NCBI RefSeq assembly: GCF_019683635.1
Contig: NZ_JADGIA010000032.1
Span: 1 to 33,612, forward strand
Direction: 5' to 3'
DNA length: 33,612 nucleotides
Origin: Thermogemmatispora sp.
GTDB lineage: Bacteria; Chloroflexota; Ktedonobacteria; Ktedonobacterales; Ktedonobacteraceae
Shown here: piece after piece, positions 1 to 8,370 of the stretch
Layout of the letters: each line of letters opens with the position of its first letter
Position numbering within the stretch: the first letter of the stretch is position 1
The notes under the pieces: generated by a model
The model's input: only the letters and a program-made list of their open reading frames with translations
Told to the model about the DNA's origin: nothing
Databases searched by the model: none
Translations under genes and position numbers: made by a program

Positions 1-58
1 CAACGAGTAGCTGTCGTGTGATTATCGCTAAGGAAGCGGGGAGGTTCGATAAGCTTCT

Positions 59-352
59 ATGCCCAACACGAAGTCAGCGGAGAAACGCCTGCGTCAGGAG
101 CGCAAGCGGCGTTTGTATAACCGCAGCGTGAAGTCGTCGGTCAAGACGGCGATTAAAAAGGCTCGCCTGGCGATTGCCAGTGGCCTTGATGCTGAGGCGG
201 CGGTGCGCAATGCCATTAGTACGCTGGATCGCGCTGTGAAGAAAGGTGTGCTGCATCCCAACAATGCCGCGCGCCGCAAGTCGCGTTTGATGAAGCTCTT
301 CAATAGTGCGAAAGCCGCCAGCTCCCCTCAGCAGGCCCAGGTCGGTCGCTAG
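59..352 (+). CDS. rpsT: 30S ribosomal protein S20
   Basis: Small basic protein of 97 residues that binds 16S rRNA in the small ribosomal subunit. The N-terminus [18 protein letters not shown], the internal [11 protein letters not shown] and the C-terminal [14 protein letters not shown] stretch are the hallmarks of the S20 family, and the length is slightly above the usual 85-90 residues because of a short Ala/Gln-rich tail. The ATG follows a purine-rich GGGGAGG at about 39-45, which is rather far upstream (about 14 nt). The next gene, rplS, is nearly 400 nt away, so rpsT is probably transcribed alone; a hairpin with a short T-rich tail follows it. Identification is secure; the exact promoter lies at or beyond the left edge. 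Confidence 0.96.
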   Translation: MPNTKSAEKRLRQERKRRLYNRSVKSSVKTAIKKARLAIASGLDAEAAVRNAISTLDRAVKKGVLHPNNAARRKSRLMKLFNSAKAASSPQQAQVGR

Positions 353-418
353 GTGAGAATCGAGCCAGTGGCCGATCAGCTACAGGTAGGGCTTGTGAGT
401 GTCGGCCTGCAGTAGGCG

Positions 419-440
419 AAAGGGCCGTCTGGCCTTTCTT
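419..440 (+). terminator. Possible intrinsic terminator after rpsT
   Basis: Arms AAAGGGCC (419-426) and GGCCTTT (431-437) pair across a GTCT loop, with one G-U wobble, and are followed by CTTCAG rather than a clean T run. The position 67 nt after the rpsT stop suits a terminator, but the tail is weak. Confidence 0.4.
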
Positions 441-741
441 CAGCAAAGATAGTCTTCACAACGATAGAGAGCAGCGCAAGAGGTCGGTCTGTAGCCAGCC
501 GACTCATTGCCGCCTGCTTTGGTGTTGTCTCAATCCGTCTATCCAGGCGCTACCAGAATCAGAGCCAGCCGGATCGCACGGCCTGGCTGCTGTTTGCCTG
601 TCTTCAGTACGGCGGCAGCGAGCCAGTTAGCCAGTGAGAGAGGTCTCCCGTCCAGGAAAGGGATGCGAACGAAAAGAGCGGGCCTCGTCGCGGTCACCTG
701 CTCTGGTGGCGTAATGGAGCGGAGTGGAGGTTTCTGGGAAT
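441..741. other. Leader region upstream of rplS, no gene seen
   Basis: About 300 nt without a convincing gene. It contains several short inverted repeats: GTCGG/CCGAC near 483-503 and CGCCTG/CAGGCG between about 512 and 550. It could be an untranslated leader for rplS, and ribosomal-protein leaders are often structured, but I cannot match it to a known L19 leader motif. No good -35/-10 pair stood out. Confidence 0.3.
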
Positions 742-1206
742 ATGGCCGAGAAACAGGAGATTCCAAAGCCCGCCGGGCGCGCACTGCTGGAGGCAGTAGA
801 GCGCTCGCAGATGCGTAAGGATGTGCCGGAGATTAAGTCTGGTGATACGGTCCGTCTGCTTGTGCGCATCGGTGAGGGTAAAGATGAGCGCGTTCAGCCC
901 TTCGAGGGGGTTGTGATTCGCTTACACGGCGGCGGCGTCAATCAAACCTTTACAGTGCGCCGCATCGCTGCACATGGGATTGGTGTCGAGCGTACTTTTC
1001 TGCTCCATTCACCCCGTCTTGAGAAGATTGAGGTGCTCCGTCACGCACGGGTGCGCCGTAAGCAGCTGTATTATCTGCGCGAGCGTTCCGGCAAGTCGGC
1101 CCGCCTGAAGGAGATCCGCCCGATGCGCAAGGCCGAGATTGCCGCCAGGGAGGCTGCCGCGGCAGCTCGCGAGGCGCTGGCCGAGGAGCGCGGGGGCGAG
1201 GAGTAG
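742..1206 (+). CDS. rplS: 50S ribosomal protein L19
   Basis: Large-subunit protein located at the 30S-50S interface. The 154-residue product carries the family core: [40 protein letters not shown], the [13 protein letters not shown] stretch and a basic [20 protein letters not shown] end. It is longer than the usual 115-120 residues through an N-terminal extension (about 18 residues) and an Ala/Glu-rich C-terminal tail after residue 130. I chose ATG 742, which has GGAGG at 726-730; a GTG at 724 would add six residues but has no ribosome-binding site and would overlap that element. rnhB follows 215 nt later, the same order seen in many bacteria, where rplS and rnhB are close neighbours. Confidence 0.95.
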   Translation: MAEKQEIPKPAGRALLEAVERSQMRKDVPEIKSGDTVRLLVRIGEGKDERVQPFEGVVIRLHGGGVNQTFTVRRIAAHGIGVERTFLLHSPRLEKIEVLRHARVRRKQLYYLRERSGKSARLKEIRPMRKAEIAAREAAAAAREALAEERGGEE

Positions 1207-1270
1207 TTTCCCCTCGCGGGCAGCCTTCTCTATGCTCTGTTGAGACGCTCTGTTGTTTCTCCTTCGCTCC

Positions 1271-1288
1271 CTCGCTCGCTCGCTCGCT
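1271..1288. repeat. Tetranucleotide repeat (CTCG)4.5
   Basis: A run of four and a half CTCG units lies in the 215-nt gap between rplS and rnhB. It sits outside any coding frame I accept. Short tandem repeats of this kind can vary in copy number by slippage, but nothing here shows that it has a function. Confidence 0.75.
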
Positions 1289-1421
1289 ATCTCTTGAGCG
1301 CACGCCTGGTGGCTGGTGAGGCTGGCAGTCCTGCCACCGACCAGGCAATCGCTAAGCCTGCTTCCAGCTGGCGCGGGAAAGGAGAAGCGCGAGCGCGAAA
1401 TCGAGGCAGCAGAGAGAGGAC

Positions 1422-2195
1422 ATGGAGCCAACCTTAGAGGAAGAGCTGGCGCTGCTTGCTCAGGGCTACCGCTTCGTCGCCGGGCTGGATGAGGCTGGCC
1501 GTGGTTGCCTGGCCGGTCCAGTGGTGGCCGCTGCTGTGATTCTTCCTGTCGAGCAACTGGCCCGGCTGTCACCGGCGGCTGAGACGCCTGAAGCCGAGTC
1601 CGATCAGGATTCGGCTGCGCTATTTTTACGTACAAAGCTGCGCGATTCGAAACAGATGACTCCCGCGCAGCGCGAGCGAATGTATGCGGTGATTCAGCAG
1701 CAGGCGCTCGCCGTGGGTGTAGGCATAGCCCCAGTGGAGTTGATCGACACGCGCAACATCCTGGAAGCTACACGTTGGGCTATGCGCGAGGCCCTGGCTC
1801 AGCTACAGGTTCGACCAGAGGCCCTGCTGCTGGATGCGCTGACGCTGCCTGGCGTCCCTCTGCCTCAGCGCCCTCTGATCAAGGGTGATGCGCGCTGTCT
1901 CTCTATTGCCGCAGCCTCTGTGATCGCAAAGGTGACGCGTGATCACCTGATGGAGCGTCTCCACGAGGAGTTTCCCGTCTATGGCTTCGACCGCCATAAG
2001 GGCTATGGGACAGAGGCCCATCTTGCCGCCCTGCGCCGCTATGGCGTGAGTCCGCATCATCGTCGAAGCTTTGCCCCAGTACGCGAGCTGGTCGCTGGCC
2101 TCTTCAGCGCCCTGCCCGAGTCTGAAGCTGCTGAGGCACCTCTGCCGACCATGTCGCTGGAATCCGTGGAGCAGGAGGAAGATGCCCGGTTCTAG
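1422..2195 (+). CDS. rnhB: Ribonuclease HII
   Basis: Cytoplasmic endonuclease that cuts the RNA strand of RNA-DNA hybrids and removes misincorporated ribonucleotides. The 257-residue product has the RNase HII signature [19 protein letters not shown] (about residues 21-39) with the paired catalytic Asp-Glu, then [24 protein letters not shown] and [20 protein letters not shown], which supply the other two catalytic aspartates. The [20 protein letters not shown] segment is also typical. About 20 extra residues, rich in Pro, Glu, Asp and Ser, sit between the first catalytic strand and the DSK motif. ATG 1422 follows AGAGAGGAC, a good ribosome-binding site. A strong terminator begins one base after the stop codon. 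Confidence 0.95.
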   Translation: MEPTLEEELALLAQGYRFVAGLDEAGRGCLAGPVVAAAVILPVEQLARLSPAAETPEAESDQDSAALFLRTKLRDSKQMTPAQRERMYAVIQQQALAVGVGIAPVELIDTRNILEATRWAMREALAQLQVRPEALLLDALTLPGVPLPQRPLIKGDARCLSIAAASVIAKVTRDHLMERLHEEFPVYGFDRHKGYGTEAHLAALRRYGVSPHHRRSFAPVRELVAGLFSALPESEAAEAPLPTMSLESVEQEEDARF

Positions 2196-2247
2196 AGGAC
2201 AGCCTGGCTTTTTCCCTCTATCTTGACAGGCTGTCCTTTCTTTCTCT
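2196..2247 (+). terminator. Intrinsic terminator after rnhB
   Basis: A perfect 11-bp stem, AGGACAGCCTG (2196-2206) with CAGGCTGTCCT (2227-2237), closes a 20-nt loop and is followed by TTCTTTCTCT. It begins immediately after the rnhB stop, so it ends the rplS/rnhB transcript and separates it from rlmB. Confidence 0.85.
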
Positions 2248-2363
2248 GATGACCTGGCACCTGGCCCAACGTCATCAGCCCGGACAGGTCTCAGGAGTCC
2301 TGTGGCTGCTTTGCTTTATCAAACAGGTCTGCTCCGTTAACCTTCGTCTGCTGGGGGAGTGCT

Positions 2364-3119
2364 ATGCCCGATTATGTCTGGGGCCGCAATCCAGTGTTGG
2401 AGACCCTGCGCTCCTCGCGCCGGGTCAAGCGCCTGCTTCTGGCCGAGGGATTGCGCGAGGCGCCAGCTCTGCGGGCCATCGTCGAGGAGGCGCAGAGACG
2501 CTCGATCCCAATTGAGAGTGTGCCACGTCCGCGCCTCGATCAGTTAAGCAGCGGCGCTGTCCATCAGGGCTGTATTGCAGTGGTGGAGTCGCGACGCTAT
2601 GCGAGCCTCGATGAGATCCTGGCTTGTGCTGCTGAGCGCCAGGAAGACCCTTTCGTGCTGATTCTGGATGCGTTGCAGGACGTTACGAACCTGGGTTCTT
2701 TGCTGCGTAGCGCCGAGGCCGCCGGGGTGCACGGGGTCGTTATTCCCGAGCATCGCGCCGCGGAAATTACTCCCGCAGTGGTCAAGACCTCCGCCGGCGC
2801 CACCGAGCACCTGCTGATCGCTCGTGAGACCAATTTGACGCGCTGCATCGAGTTTTTGAAGCAGCGGAATATTTGGGTGATCGGCCTGGATGCCACCGCC
2901 CGCCAGCGCTATACTGAGGTCGATCTGACGGGACCGCTGGCTCTGGTGGTGGGCAGCGAGGCCAAGGGGTTACACCGTCTGGTACGCGAACATTGTGATC
3001 TGCTGGTAAGCATTCCAATGCGGGGGCGTATCCAGTCGCTGAATGCGGCGGTCGCTGGGAGCATTGTTCTTTATGAAGTCCTGCGCCAGCAGGAGCAGCG
3101 CAAGCGCCTCAAACCGTGA
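2364..3119 (+). CDS. rlmB: TrmH/SpoU-family 23S rRNA 2'-O-methyltransferase (RlmB-like)
   Basis: SAM-dependent methyltransferase of the SPOUT class, expected to methylate the 2'-OH of a guanosine in 23S rRNA. The 251-residue protein has the N-terminal substrate-binding domain (VWGRNPVLETLRSSRRVKRL, ending near VHQGCIAVVE) and then the SPOUT knot motifs: ILDALQDVTNLGSLLRSAEA (motif 1), LALVVGSEAKGLHRLVREHC (motif 2) and IPMRGRIQSLNAAVAGSIVL (motif 3). The length matches RlmB/YjfH. ATG 2364 is preceded by GGGGGAG at about 2353. It is isolated from rnhB by a terminator. Assignment to RlmB rather than another TrmH paralogue is likely, because the N-terminal domain is present, but not certain. Confidence 0.9.
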   Translation: MPDYVWGRNPVLETLRSSRRVKRLLLAEGLREAPALRAIVEEAQRRSIPIESVPRPRLDQLSSGAVHQGCIAVVESRRYASLDEILACAAERQEDPFVLILDALQDVTNLGSLLRSAEAAGVHGVVIPEHRAAEITPAVVKTSAGATEHLLIARETNLTRCIEFLKQRNIWVIGLDATARQRYTEVDLTGPLALVVGSEAKGLHRLVREHCDLLVSIPMRGRIQSLNAAVAGSIVLYEVLRQQEQRKRLKP

Positions 3120-3124
3120 ATGAA

Positions 3125-3149
3125 CAGGCCTCCAGCCTGGACCGGCCTG
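3125..3149 (+). terminator. Hairpin just after rlmB, possible terminator
   Basis: CAGGCC (3125-3130) pairs with GGCCTG (3144-3149), and an inner TCCA/TGGA continues the stem with a two-base bulge. It begins six bases past the rlmB stop codon, but no T tract follows, so it may be a 3'-end stabiliser or only a weak terminator. Confidence 0.35.
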
Positions 3150-3259
3150 CTATCTATGGGCGTCGGTCGGGAGTATATCTTGTTGTCCCTGTTGCCCTCC
3201 TCATCATACGAAGAGGGGCAGGTGAGCAGCGGAGCCGCTGGTGGCTGGAACGAGCCGCT

Positions 3260-3286
3260 TTGCGAAGAGCGGGAATGGCCTATGAT
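3260..3286 (+). promoter_or_regulatory. Possible promoter of the GT-C gene
   Basis: TTGCGA (3260-3265) and TATGAT (3281-3286) resemble -35 and -10 boxes but are only 15 bp apart, shorter than the ideal 17. The position 44 nt before the gene start is suitable. Confidence 0.3.
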
Positions 3287-3329
3287 ACTTTGGGATGCGC
3301 TCCTGTCTGAATGCAGATAAGGTGGAAGG

Positions 3330-5933
3330 ATGAGCATGGCCAGCAGTGCAGAAGCCACTCCCCACACTGAGCCGGTGCCAGAGCGACGTCGAGAAATCTC
3401 CTGGCTCTGGCGCTGCGTGTTGCTCGGCGGCCTGTTGCTGCTCTTGTTGGGGGCCGACGCCTGGTGCTATCAGGTCGCCTTACCGGTGGAGGTGGTGAGC
3501 CAGCCGGGTATGACGTCGTTGCTTGTGGGAGGCCAGCGCCTTCCCTTAGGCCATCTGGCGCCTCTAATAGGGCTGCGCCTGCCAGCTCAGGACCCCGCTC
3601 TTCATGAGTACCAGATCGACGGGAGCGATAGCACCAATAACTTCACGCTCGATCTCTCGTATATTCATAGTATTTCCTCCTCGTGGTACTACCGCTTCCA
3701 AAGCTGGATGCGCGATTTAGAGGGGAGCAGCCGCTGGCGCAATCTGCAGGTCTGGAGCGGTAATCATCTGATACAGAATGTCGCCTGGCCTGCGCCTCCG
3801 ACAACAGTGAGCTTGCCGGGCAGCAGGACACTGCGCCTGCACCTGGAGCTACAGCGGCCAGAGACTCCTCGCTCGCTCATCCTGGAAACCGCAGCCGGCG
3901 GCATGCTCCAGATTACGCTGGATCGCAACGATCGCAGCATTAGCCTGACCTGGCTCTCTCGTGAGCTGTCCTCTCAGCAGGGCACAGACTCAGCACAGCT
4001 CACGAGTACCTTCTTTTTCCCGCTCGCTGCTGCCCCATTCGGCGCCGAAGTCATTGATACCCTGGTGCGCTCGCTGCTCTGGGCAACGGCCTTGCTGCTT
4101 CTGCTGATGCTGATCAGCAGTGCCTTGACCAGTATCGGCTCGCTGGTGGGTCAGCGACTGGTTGCTGTCCGACGTCCAGCCACCTCTCGCGCTGACCAGG
4201 AAGGCGCAGGCGGAGCTGGCGGTCAGAAGCGGCTCTGGTTCTCAGCCAGCATCAGCAGGACTGCCTGCGGCCAACTAGTGCCTGATTTCCTCACAGGCTG
4301 GTGGCAGCGTCTGACAACGGCGCTGCATCCGCTGGCCTTGTTTGCTCTGATCGCCTCTTTGGGTTATACGCTCTGGATTGCGCGGGTCGAGTACAATGGC
4401 CAGCCTCATATCTATGATGCTGCTGCTTATGTCTTCGCCGCCAAAATGTATGCCCAGGGGCAGCTAGCTGTGCCCCTTCCACCCACGCCCGACCTCTTTC
4501 CTGGTCCCTTCATGGTTCAGTTTAATGGTCGCTGGTTCGCGCAATATCCACCCGGCACCGCTCTCACGCTGGTGCCGGGCTTCTGGCTCGGCCTGCCCTA
4601 CGCCGTCGAGCCGATCCTCGGGACGTTAGCCCTGCTGGGCATTGGTCTCATCGCCGCTCGTCTTTACGACCGCACAGTCGCTACGCTGGCCGTGCTGCTA
4701 GGGGTGCTCTCGCCGTTCTATAGCTATCTGGCAGCCTCCTACCTCAGTCACACCATTACGCTCTTCTATCTTGTCTGGGGCTTCTGGGCGCTGCTCCGTT
4801 TTCAGCAAGAGGGCAAGCTTTGGGGGCCACCCCTGGCGGCGCTCTGCTTCGGGCTGGCCTATCTGACGCGCGAGCAGGTGGCACTGCTCTATATTGCCAT
4901 GCTGAGCGGCGCCACCCTCTTTGTTGCCTGGAGACGCTGGCGTCCCTGGCCGAATTCCTGGCTGCGGGCCTTGATCATCTCCAGTCTGCTCCTTTTGCTC
5001 TTCTTCACCCTCGACCTGCTGTACAACCTGGCCCTGACGGGCAACCCGCTGATTACCCCGCGCGAGTTGTTCTTTCCTGGAGATCGTTGGGGCTTTGGCC
5101 AGGGTATCGGCTTCTACGGCGCCCACACTCTGGCCTCCGGCCTGGTCAACCTCGACGAGCAACTGACGATTCTGGCGATCGATCTCTTCGGCTGGCCCTT
5201 CTATCTCACGCTGGCCCTGCCGCTGCTGCCCTTCGTGAGCGGCCAGAGCCGGACCGCAGACTGGCTACTGTTAGCGGGGACAGCGGCTATCACACTGGCT
5301 TTCGTGGGCTACTTTTACCACGGCATCTATCTGGGGCCGCGCTACCTCTACGAGACGCTCCCCTTTCTACTCATGCTGAGTGCCCGCGGTCTGGTGGCCC
5401 TGGCCCGCAACGAGCAGACCATTGCCCGGAGCATCAGACAGGCTTTGAGACGCCGCTCAGCCAGCAGGACGGGCCAGCGCCAGCCTCAGCAGGAGAGCAG
5501 TACGCTCCCTCAGACGAAAGCAGAGCAAGAGCCAATCGTCGGGCGCTCCTTGATGGGTCTGCTGGCAGAAGGCTGCCCGCTGACGGCCCTGCTCTTCATT
5601 GGTCTCCTGGCCTGCAACCTCCTCTACTACACCCCGCGCCAGATCAGCCTCTATCAGAACTACAGCGGGCTGCCAGCCGGAACGCAGATCAATCTGCAGG
5701 CCATCTACCAGCCGCCGGTGCATCACGCCATTGTCGTCACCACCGACCTGGCCCTCTACGATTTCGTCCTCTTCCCCCTCAACAATCCCCTCGTAGAGCA
5801 GGGGGATATCGTCTATGCCAGGGCCAGCGAGCCAGAGGAGTTTGAGCGCCTGCGTCGCGCCTTTCCGGGCCGCCCCCTCTACCTCCTGGAGGTCGGCCCC
5901 AATGGCCAGGTCACCTACCTACCTCTGCCTTGA
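3330..5933 (+). CDS. GT-C-type polytopic membrane glycosyltransferase (GT39/ArnT/arabinosyltransferase-like)
   Basis: An 867-residue membrane protein that probably transfers a sugar from a polyprenyl-phosphate donor to an acceptor outside the membrane. One transmembrane helix (about 27-47) is followed by a polar, beta-rich region (about 50-240) that should lie outside, a second helix (about 245-270), then a many-helix core from about 333. The first loop of the core carries IYDAAAYVFAAKMYAQG (D363), the position where GT-C enzymes keep their catalytic acidic residue. WFAQYPPGTALTLVPG and AYLTREQVALLY also resemble GT39-type proteins. A basic cytoplasmic loop (about 690-745) and a C-terminal soluble domain (about 775-867) complete it. 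Start ATG 3330 has GGTGGAAGG just upstream. The gene ends 12 bp from the convergent dprE2-like gene. The donor sugar is unknown; the neighbourhood suggests a pentose such as arabinose (inference). Confidence 0.75.
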   Translation: MSMASSAEATPHTEPVPERRREISWLWRCVLLGGLLLLLLGADAWCYQVALPVEVVSQPGMTSLLVGGQRLPLGHLAPLIGLRLPAQDPALHEYQIDGSDSTNNFTLDLSYIHSISSSWYYRFQSWMRDLEGSSRWRNLQVWSGNHLIQNVAWPAPPTTVSLPGSRTLRLHLELQRPETPRSLILETAAGGMLQITLDRNDRSISLTWLSRELSSQQGTDSAQLTSTFFFPLAAAPFGAEVIDTLVRSLLWATALLLLLMLISSALTSIGSLVGQRLVAVRRPATSRADQEGAGGAGGQKRLWFSASISRTACGQLVPDFLTGWWQRLTTALHPLALFALIASLGYTLWIARVEYNGQPHIYDAAAYVFAAKMYAQGQLAVPLPPTPDLFPGPFMVQFNGRWFAQYPPGTALTLVPGFWLGLPYAVEPILGTLALLGIGLIAARLYDRTVATLAVLLGVLSPFYSYLAASYLSHTITLFYLVWGFWALLRFQQEGKLWGPPLAALCFGLAYLTREQVALLYIAMLSGATLFVAWRRWRPWPNSWLRALIISSLLLLLFFTLDLLYNLALTGNPLITPRELFFPGDRWGFGQGIGFYGAHTLASGLVNLDEQLTILAIDLFGWPFYLTLALPLLPFVSGQSRTADWLLLAGTAAITLAFVGYFYHGIYLGPRYLYETLPFLLMLSARGLVALARNEQTIARSIRQALRRRSASRTGQRQPQQESSTLPQTKAEQEPIVGRSLMGLLAEGCPLTALLFIGLLACNLLYYTPRQISLYQNYSGLPAGTQINLQAIYQPPVHHAIVVTTDLALYDFVLFPLNNPLVEQGDIVYARASEPEEFERLRRAFPGRPLYLLEVGPNGQVTYLPLP

Positions 5934-5945
5934 GCCAGCAGCAGG

Positions 5946-6689
5946 CTAGAGCGAGAGGCGCTGAAAGACACGCTCAGGAATCAGGCGAATAATGAGCATC
6001 ACCAGGCGCCAATAGCCGGGCAAATAGACCACCGGGCGGCCCTGCTGCATGGCACGGTAGACGCCACGACCAACGCGGCGCGCGCTGGAGAAGAGCAGTC
6101 CCTTGCGCAAGTGAGCCGTCATTGGCGTATCGACCAGTCCTGGCTTAATGGTCACGACGGCCACGCCGTGCCTGGCAAGGCGAGCGCGCAGGCCCTGTAA
6201 GAAGAGGGAGACCGCCCCTTTGGCAGCACCATAGACATAGTTGCTGGGGCGACCGCGATCGCCTGCCACGGAAGAGAGCACCGCAATGCAGCCACGCTCG
6301 CGCTGCTCAAAATAGTTCGCGGCCAGCGTCAACAGCGCGATGACACTGAGGGCATTGGTCTGGAACTCGCGCAGCGTCTCCTCAACGCTCAACTCGCATT
6401 TGCGCTGATCGCCGAGGGTACCATGAGCGATCAGCAGGCCATCCAGCCAGCCGAAGGTCGCCACAGCGGTGTCGAGCATCTCCTGATGACGCGCGACGTC
6501 GTTGACATCCAGAACGAAGGTTTCGACGCGCTGCGCCCCACGCACCTGCAGATCGGCGGCCACCGTCTCCAGCTTTTCCGGGTTGCGCCCAACCAGAAAT
6601 AACTCGGCGCCCTGGGCCGCCATGCACTTGGCCGCCTCCCAGGCAATAGCCGAGGTCGCTCCAACAATCACAACTTTCTGCAACGCCAT
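5946..6689 (-). CDS. dprE2: SDR-family reductase, DprE2-like (decaprenylphosphoryl-2-keto-ribose reductase)
   Basis: NAD(P)H-dependent short-chain dehydrogenase of 247 residues. In mycobacteria DprE2 reduces the 2-keto intermediate made by DprE1 to polyprenyl-phospho-arabinose. The sequence shows the Rossmann start KVVIVGATSAIAWEAAK, in which the usual TGxxxGIG is replaced by GATSAIA as in DprE2 proteins, then VLDVND, LLIAHGTLGDQ, and the active site with S140 and Y153-x3-K157 (YVYGAAKGA). The C-terminus, YLPGYWRLVMLIIRLIPERV, is hydrophobic and suggests membrane association. I prefer ATG 6689, with GAGG 7 nt upstream; a TTG at 6695 would overlap the upstream stop. Only 2 nt separate it from the dprE1-like gene, so the two are co-transcribed. 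Function by analogy; the substrate here has not been shown. Confidence 0.82.
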   Translation of the reverse strand: MALQKVVIVGATSAIAWEAAKCMAAQGAELFLVGRNPEKLETVAADLQVRGAQRVETFVLDVNDVARHQEMLDTAVATFGWLDGLLIAHGTLGDQRKCELSVEETLREFQTNALSVIALLTLAANYFEQRERGCIAVLSSVAGDRGRPSNYVYGAAKGAVSLFLQGLRARLARHGVAVVTIKPGLVDTPMTAHLRKGLLFSSARRVGRGVYRAMQQGRPVVYLPGYWRLVMLIIRLIPERVFQRLSL

Positions 6690-6691
6690 AG

Positions 6692-8053
6692 TCAAACCTC
6701 TACCGTGGCAGACTCTTCCCGCGCAGGCACGAGGGCCATCCGCCGCCAGAAACTGGACGAGAACTTCGGATCAACATAGCGCATAAACTCCTGCCAGCGT
6801 GGGAAGAAGCGCTTGAAATCCTCGCCGTGCATGCGCGCATCCTTCGCCGGGTAAAGCGCCCCACCGCTCTCGCGCACCAGCGCATCCAGCTCGTCGAAGA
6901 GGCGCAGCGTCTTCGGTCCCTGGTTGGCGAAATCCAGCGCCAGGGTCAGGCCCGGGCGCGGGAAGGAGAGCAAACCAGGCGAGCGTACGTCGCCAAACTT
7001 CTTCAGGACCGTCAGGAACGAACCCTGTCCGGAGCGACTGATGCGCTGTAGAATCTCCTTCATCACATCATAGCCCTGATCGTACGGCACCACACACTGA
7101 TACTGGAAGAACCCGCGTGGTCCATACATGCGGTTCCAATCATGAATAGAGTCTAGTGGATAGAAGAAAGGTTCATAAGGAACTACTTTAAAGACGCGCT
7201 TCTGAAGCTGAGAGTGATCGTAGAGCGTATTGAAGATTTTCAGCGTCAGCGTGTTCAAGGTAAAGGAGGGCAGATCAACAGGCACAGCCAGCGGCAGCTT
7301 GCGCGGCAGCGGCTTGTGAGCATACTCGGGAGACTGATTATGATTGCCGCGCATAAAGATGCCTCGTCCGAGCTTGCTGCCGCTTGCCAGGCAGTCGACC
7401 CAGGCCACCGTATACTCATACTGCTCGTCGGATTCGGCGCACAGCTCCATAAACTCTTCGAGCGAATCGTAGCGGATACGCTCCATATCGATATAGGGAT
7501 TGTGGATGCGCTTCAAGCGAAATTCGGCCCAGAGGATCAGGCCCGTCAGGCCGAGGCCGCCGATTGTCGCCTCAAACAGCTCGCGATTCTCAGTTGGCGA
7601 GCAGATCAGGCGCTCGCCATTCGAGCGCAGCAACTCGAAGCGCGTGACGTGGCAGCCGAAGGTTCCCGCCTTATGATGGTTCTTGCCGTGAATATCATTA
7701 GCAATCGCGCCACCCACCGATACAAATTTCGTGCCAGGAGAGACCGGCAGGAACCAGCCCCGAGGCACAATAAGATCCAGAATCTCGGCCAGCGAGACGC
7801 CGGCCTCACAGCGCAACAGCCCCTGCTCTTCATCAAAAGCCAGAAAACGCCGCAGGTGACTGGCCGCCAGCACCGTTCCATTCTCATTGAGACAGCTATC
7901 GCCATAGCTGCGGCCATAGCCGTAGGCCAGCAGCGGCCCAGGCAGGGCCTGCAGATCGGGCAGATGATCGCGCCAGTAGATCGGTACGACGCGCGCAGGT
8001 TTGACGCGCGGATAACGCCCCCATGATTGCGGTATTGCTTGCGTGGAAAGCAT
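6692..8053 (-). CDS. dprE1: FAD-dependent oxidoreductase, DprE1-like (decaprenylphosphoryl-ribose 2-oxidase)
   Basis: A 453-residue flavoprotein of the VAO/PCMH fold. DprE1 oxidises the 2'-OH of polyprenyl-phospho-ribose, the first half of the epimerisation to the arabinose donor. FAD-binding motifs are clear: LLAYGYGRSYGDSCL (42-56) and VSVGGAIANDIHGKNHHKAG (111-130, with H122 matching the FAD-contact histidine). The substrate domain keeps KKFG, LLSFPRPGLTLALDF and GALYPAKDAR, including K404, which aligns with Mtb K418. The residue that aligns with the benzothiazinone-reactive Cys387 of M. tuberculosis is Ala372. The length matches the 461 residues of Mtb DprE1. ATG 8053 has GGAGGAGAG 7 nt upstream. 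It heads a two-gene minus-strand operon with the dprE2-like gene. Other DprE1-family enzymes may act on other substrates, so the exact sugar is inferred. Confidence 0.85.
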   Translation of the reverse strand: MLSTQAIPQSWGRYPRVKPARVVPIYWRDHLPDLQALPGPLLAYGYGRSYGDSCLNENGTVLAASHLRRFLAFDEEQGLLRCEAGVSLAEILDLIVPRGWFLPVSPGTKFVSVGGAIANDIHGKNHHKAGTFGCHVTRFELLRSNGERLICSPTENRELFEATIGGLGLTGLILWAEFRLKRIHNPYIDMERIRYDSLEEFMELCAESDEQYEYTVAWVDCLASGSKLGRGIFMRGNHNQSPEYAHKPLPRKLPLAVPVDLPSFTLNTLTLKIFNTLYDHSQLQKRVFKVVPYEPFFYPLDSIHDWNRMYGPRGFFQYQCVVPYDQGYDVMKEILQRISRSGQGSFLTVLKKFGDVRSPGLLSFPRPGLTLALDFANQGPKTLRLFDELDALVRESGGALYPAKDARMHGEDFKRFFPRWQEFMRYVDPKFSSSFWRRMALVPAREESATVEV

Positions 8054-8370
8054 TGCTTCTCTCCTCCACGTGGCGAAGTGAAGACTTCCACCTGTAGAAC
8101 GGATAACTTACCAAAAGAGCTACGCGCTGGCTAGCTGGCAAATCAGCAGCAGGCAGCCAGAAGCCTTCCAGCCAACCAGGGCCATTGTACGTCATTATTC
8201 GCCGCTTTGCACGTCTCTGCCCCCTTCTAGCCCTCGTTTGCTATGCTGGCGAGATGGTACAATGCTCTCCAGTCGAGATCTGCCCGCCCTGACCCGACCC
8301 AGCAGGACCAACTAACCAACCAACGGCGGGGCGGCGGCGACAACGGAAAGAAAGGAGTCCAAGCGCTGAG
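8054..8370. other. Divergent intergenic region between dprE1-like gene and thiN
   Basis: A 317-nt spacer that must hold the promoters of both flanking genes. A minus-strand TACAAT lies at 8188-8183 with GTGCAA 17 bp upstream as a weak -35 for the dprE1 pair. A plus-strand extended -10 is listed separately. No open frame here looks like a gene. Confidence 0.4.
8255..8263 (+). promoter_or_regulatory. Extended -10 promoter candidate for thiN
   Basis: TGGTACAAT gives a TG-n-TACAAT extended -10 element, 108 nt upstream of the thiN start. No good -35 is present, which fits extended -10 promoters. The same pattern occurs before murF. Confidence 0.4.

Noticed and set aside
4820..5845. A 341-codon open frame on the plus strand inside the GT-C gene
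   Set aside because: It is a shifted frame of the membrane protein, rich in Ala, Pro, Arg and His with no domain; long chance frames are expected in GC-rich DNA.
7214..8026. A 270-codon plus-strand frame opposite the dprE1-like gene
   Set aside because: Antisense shadow of an oxidoreductase with well-matched family motifs.
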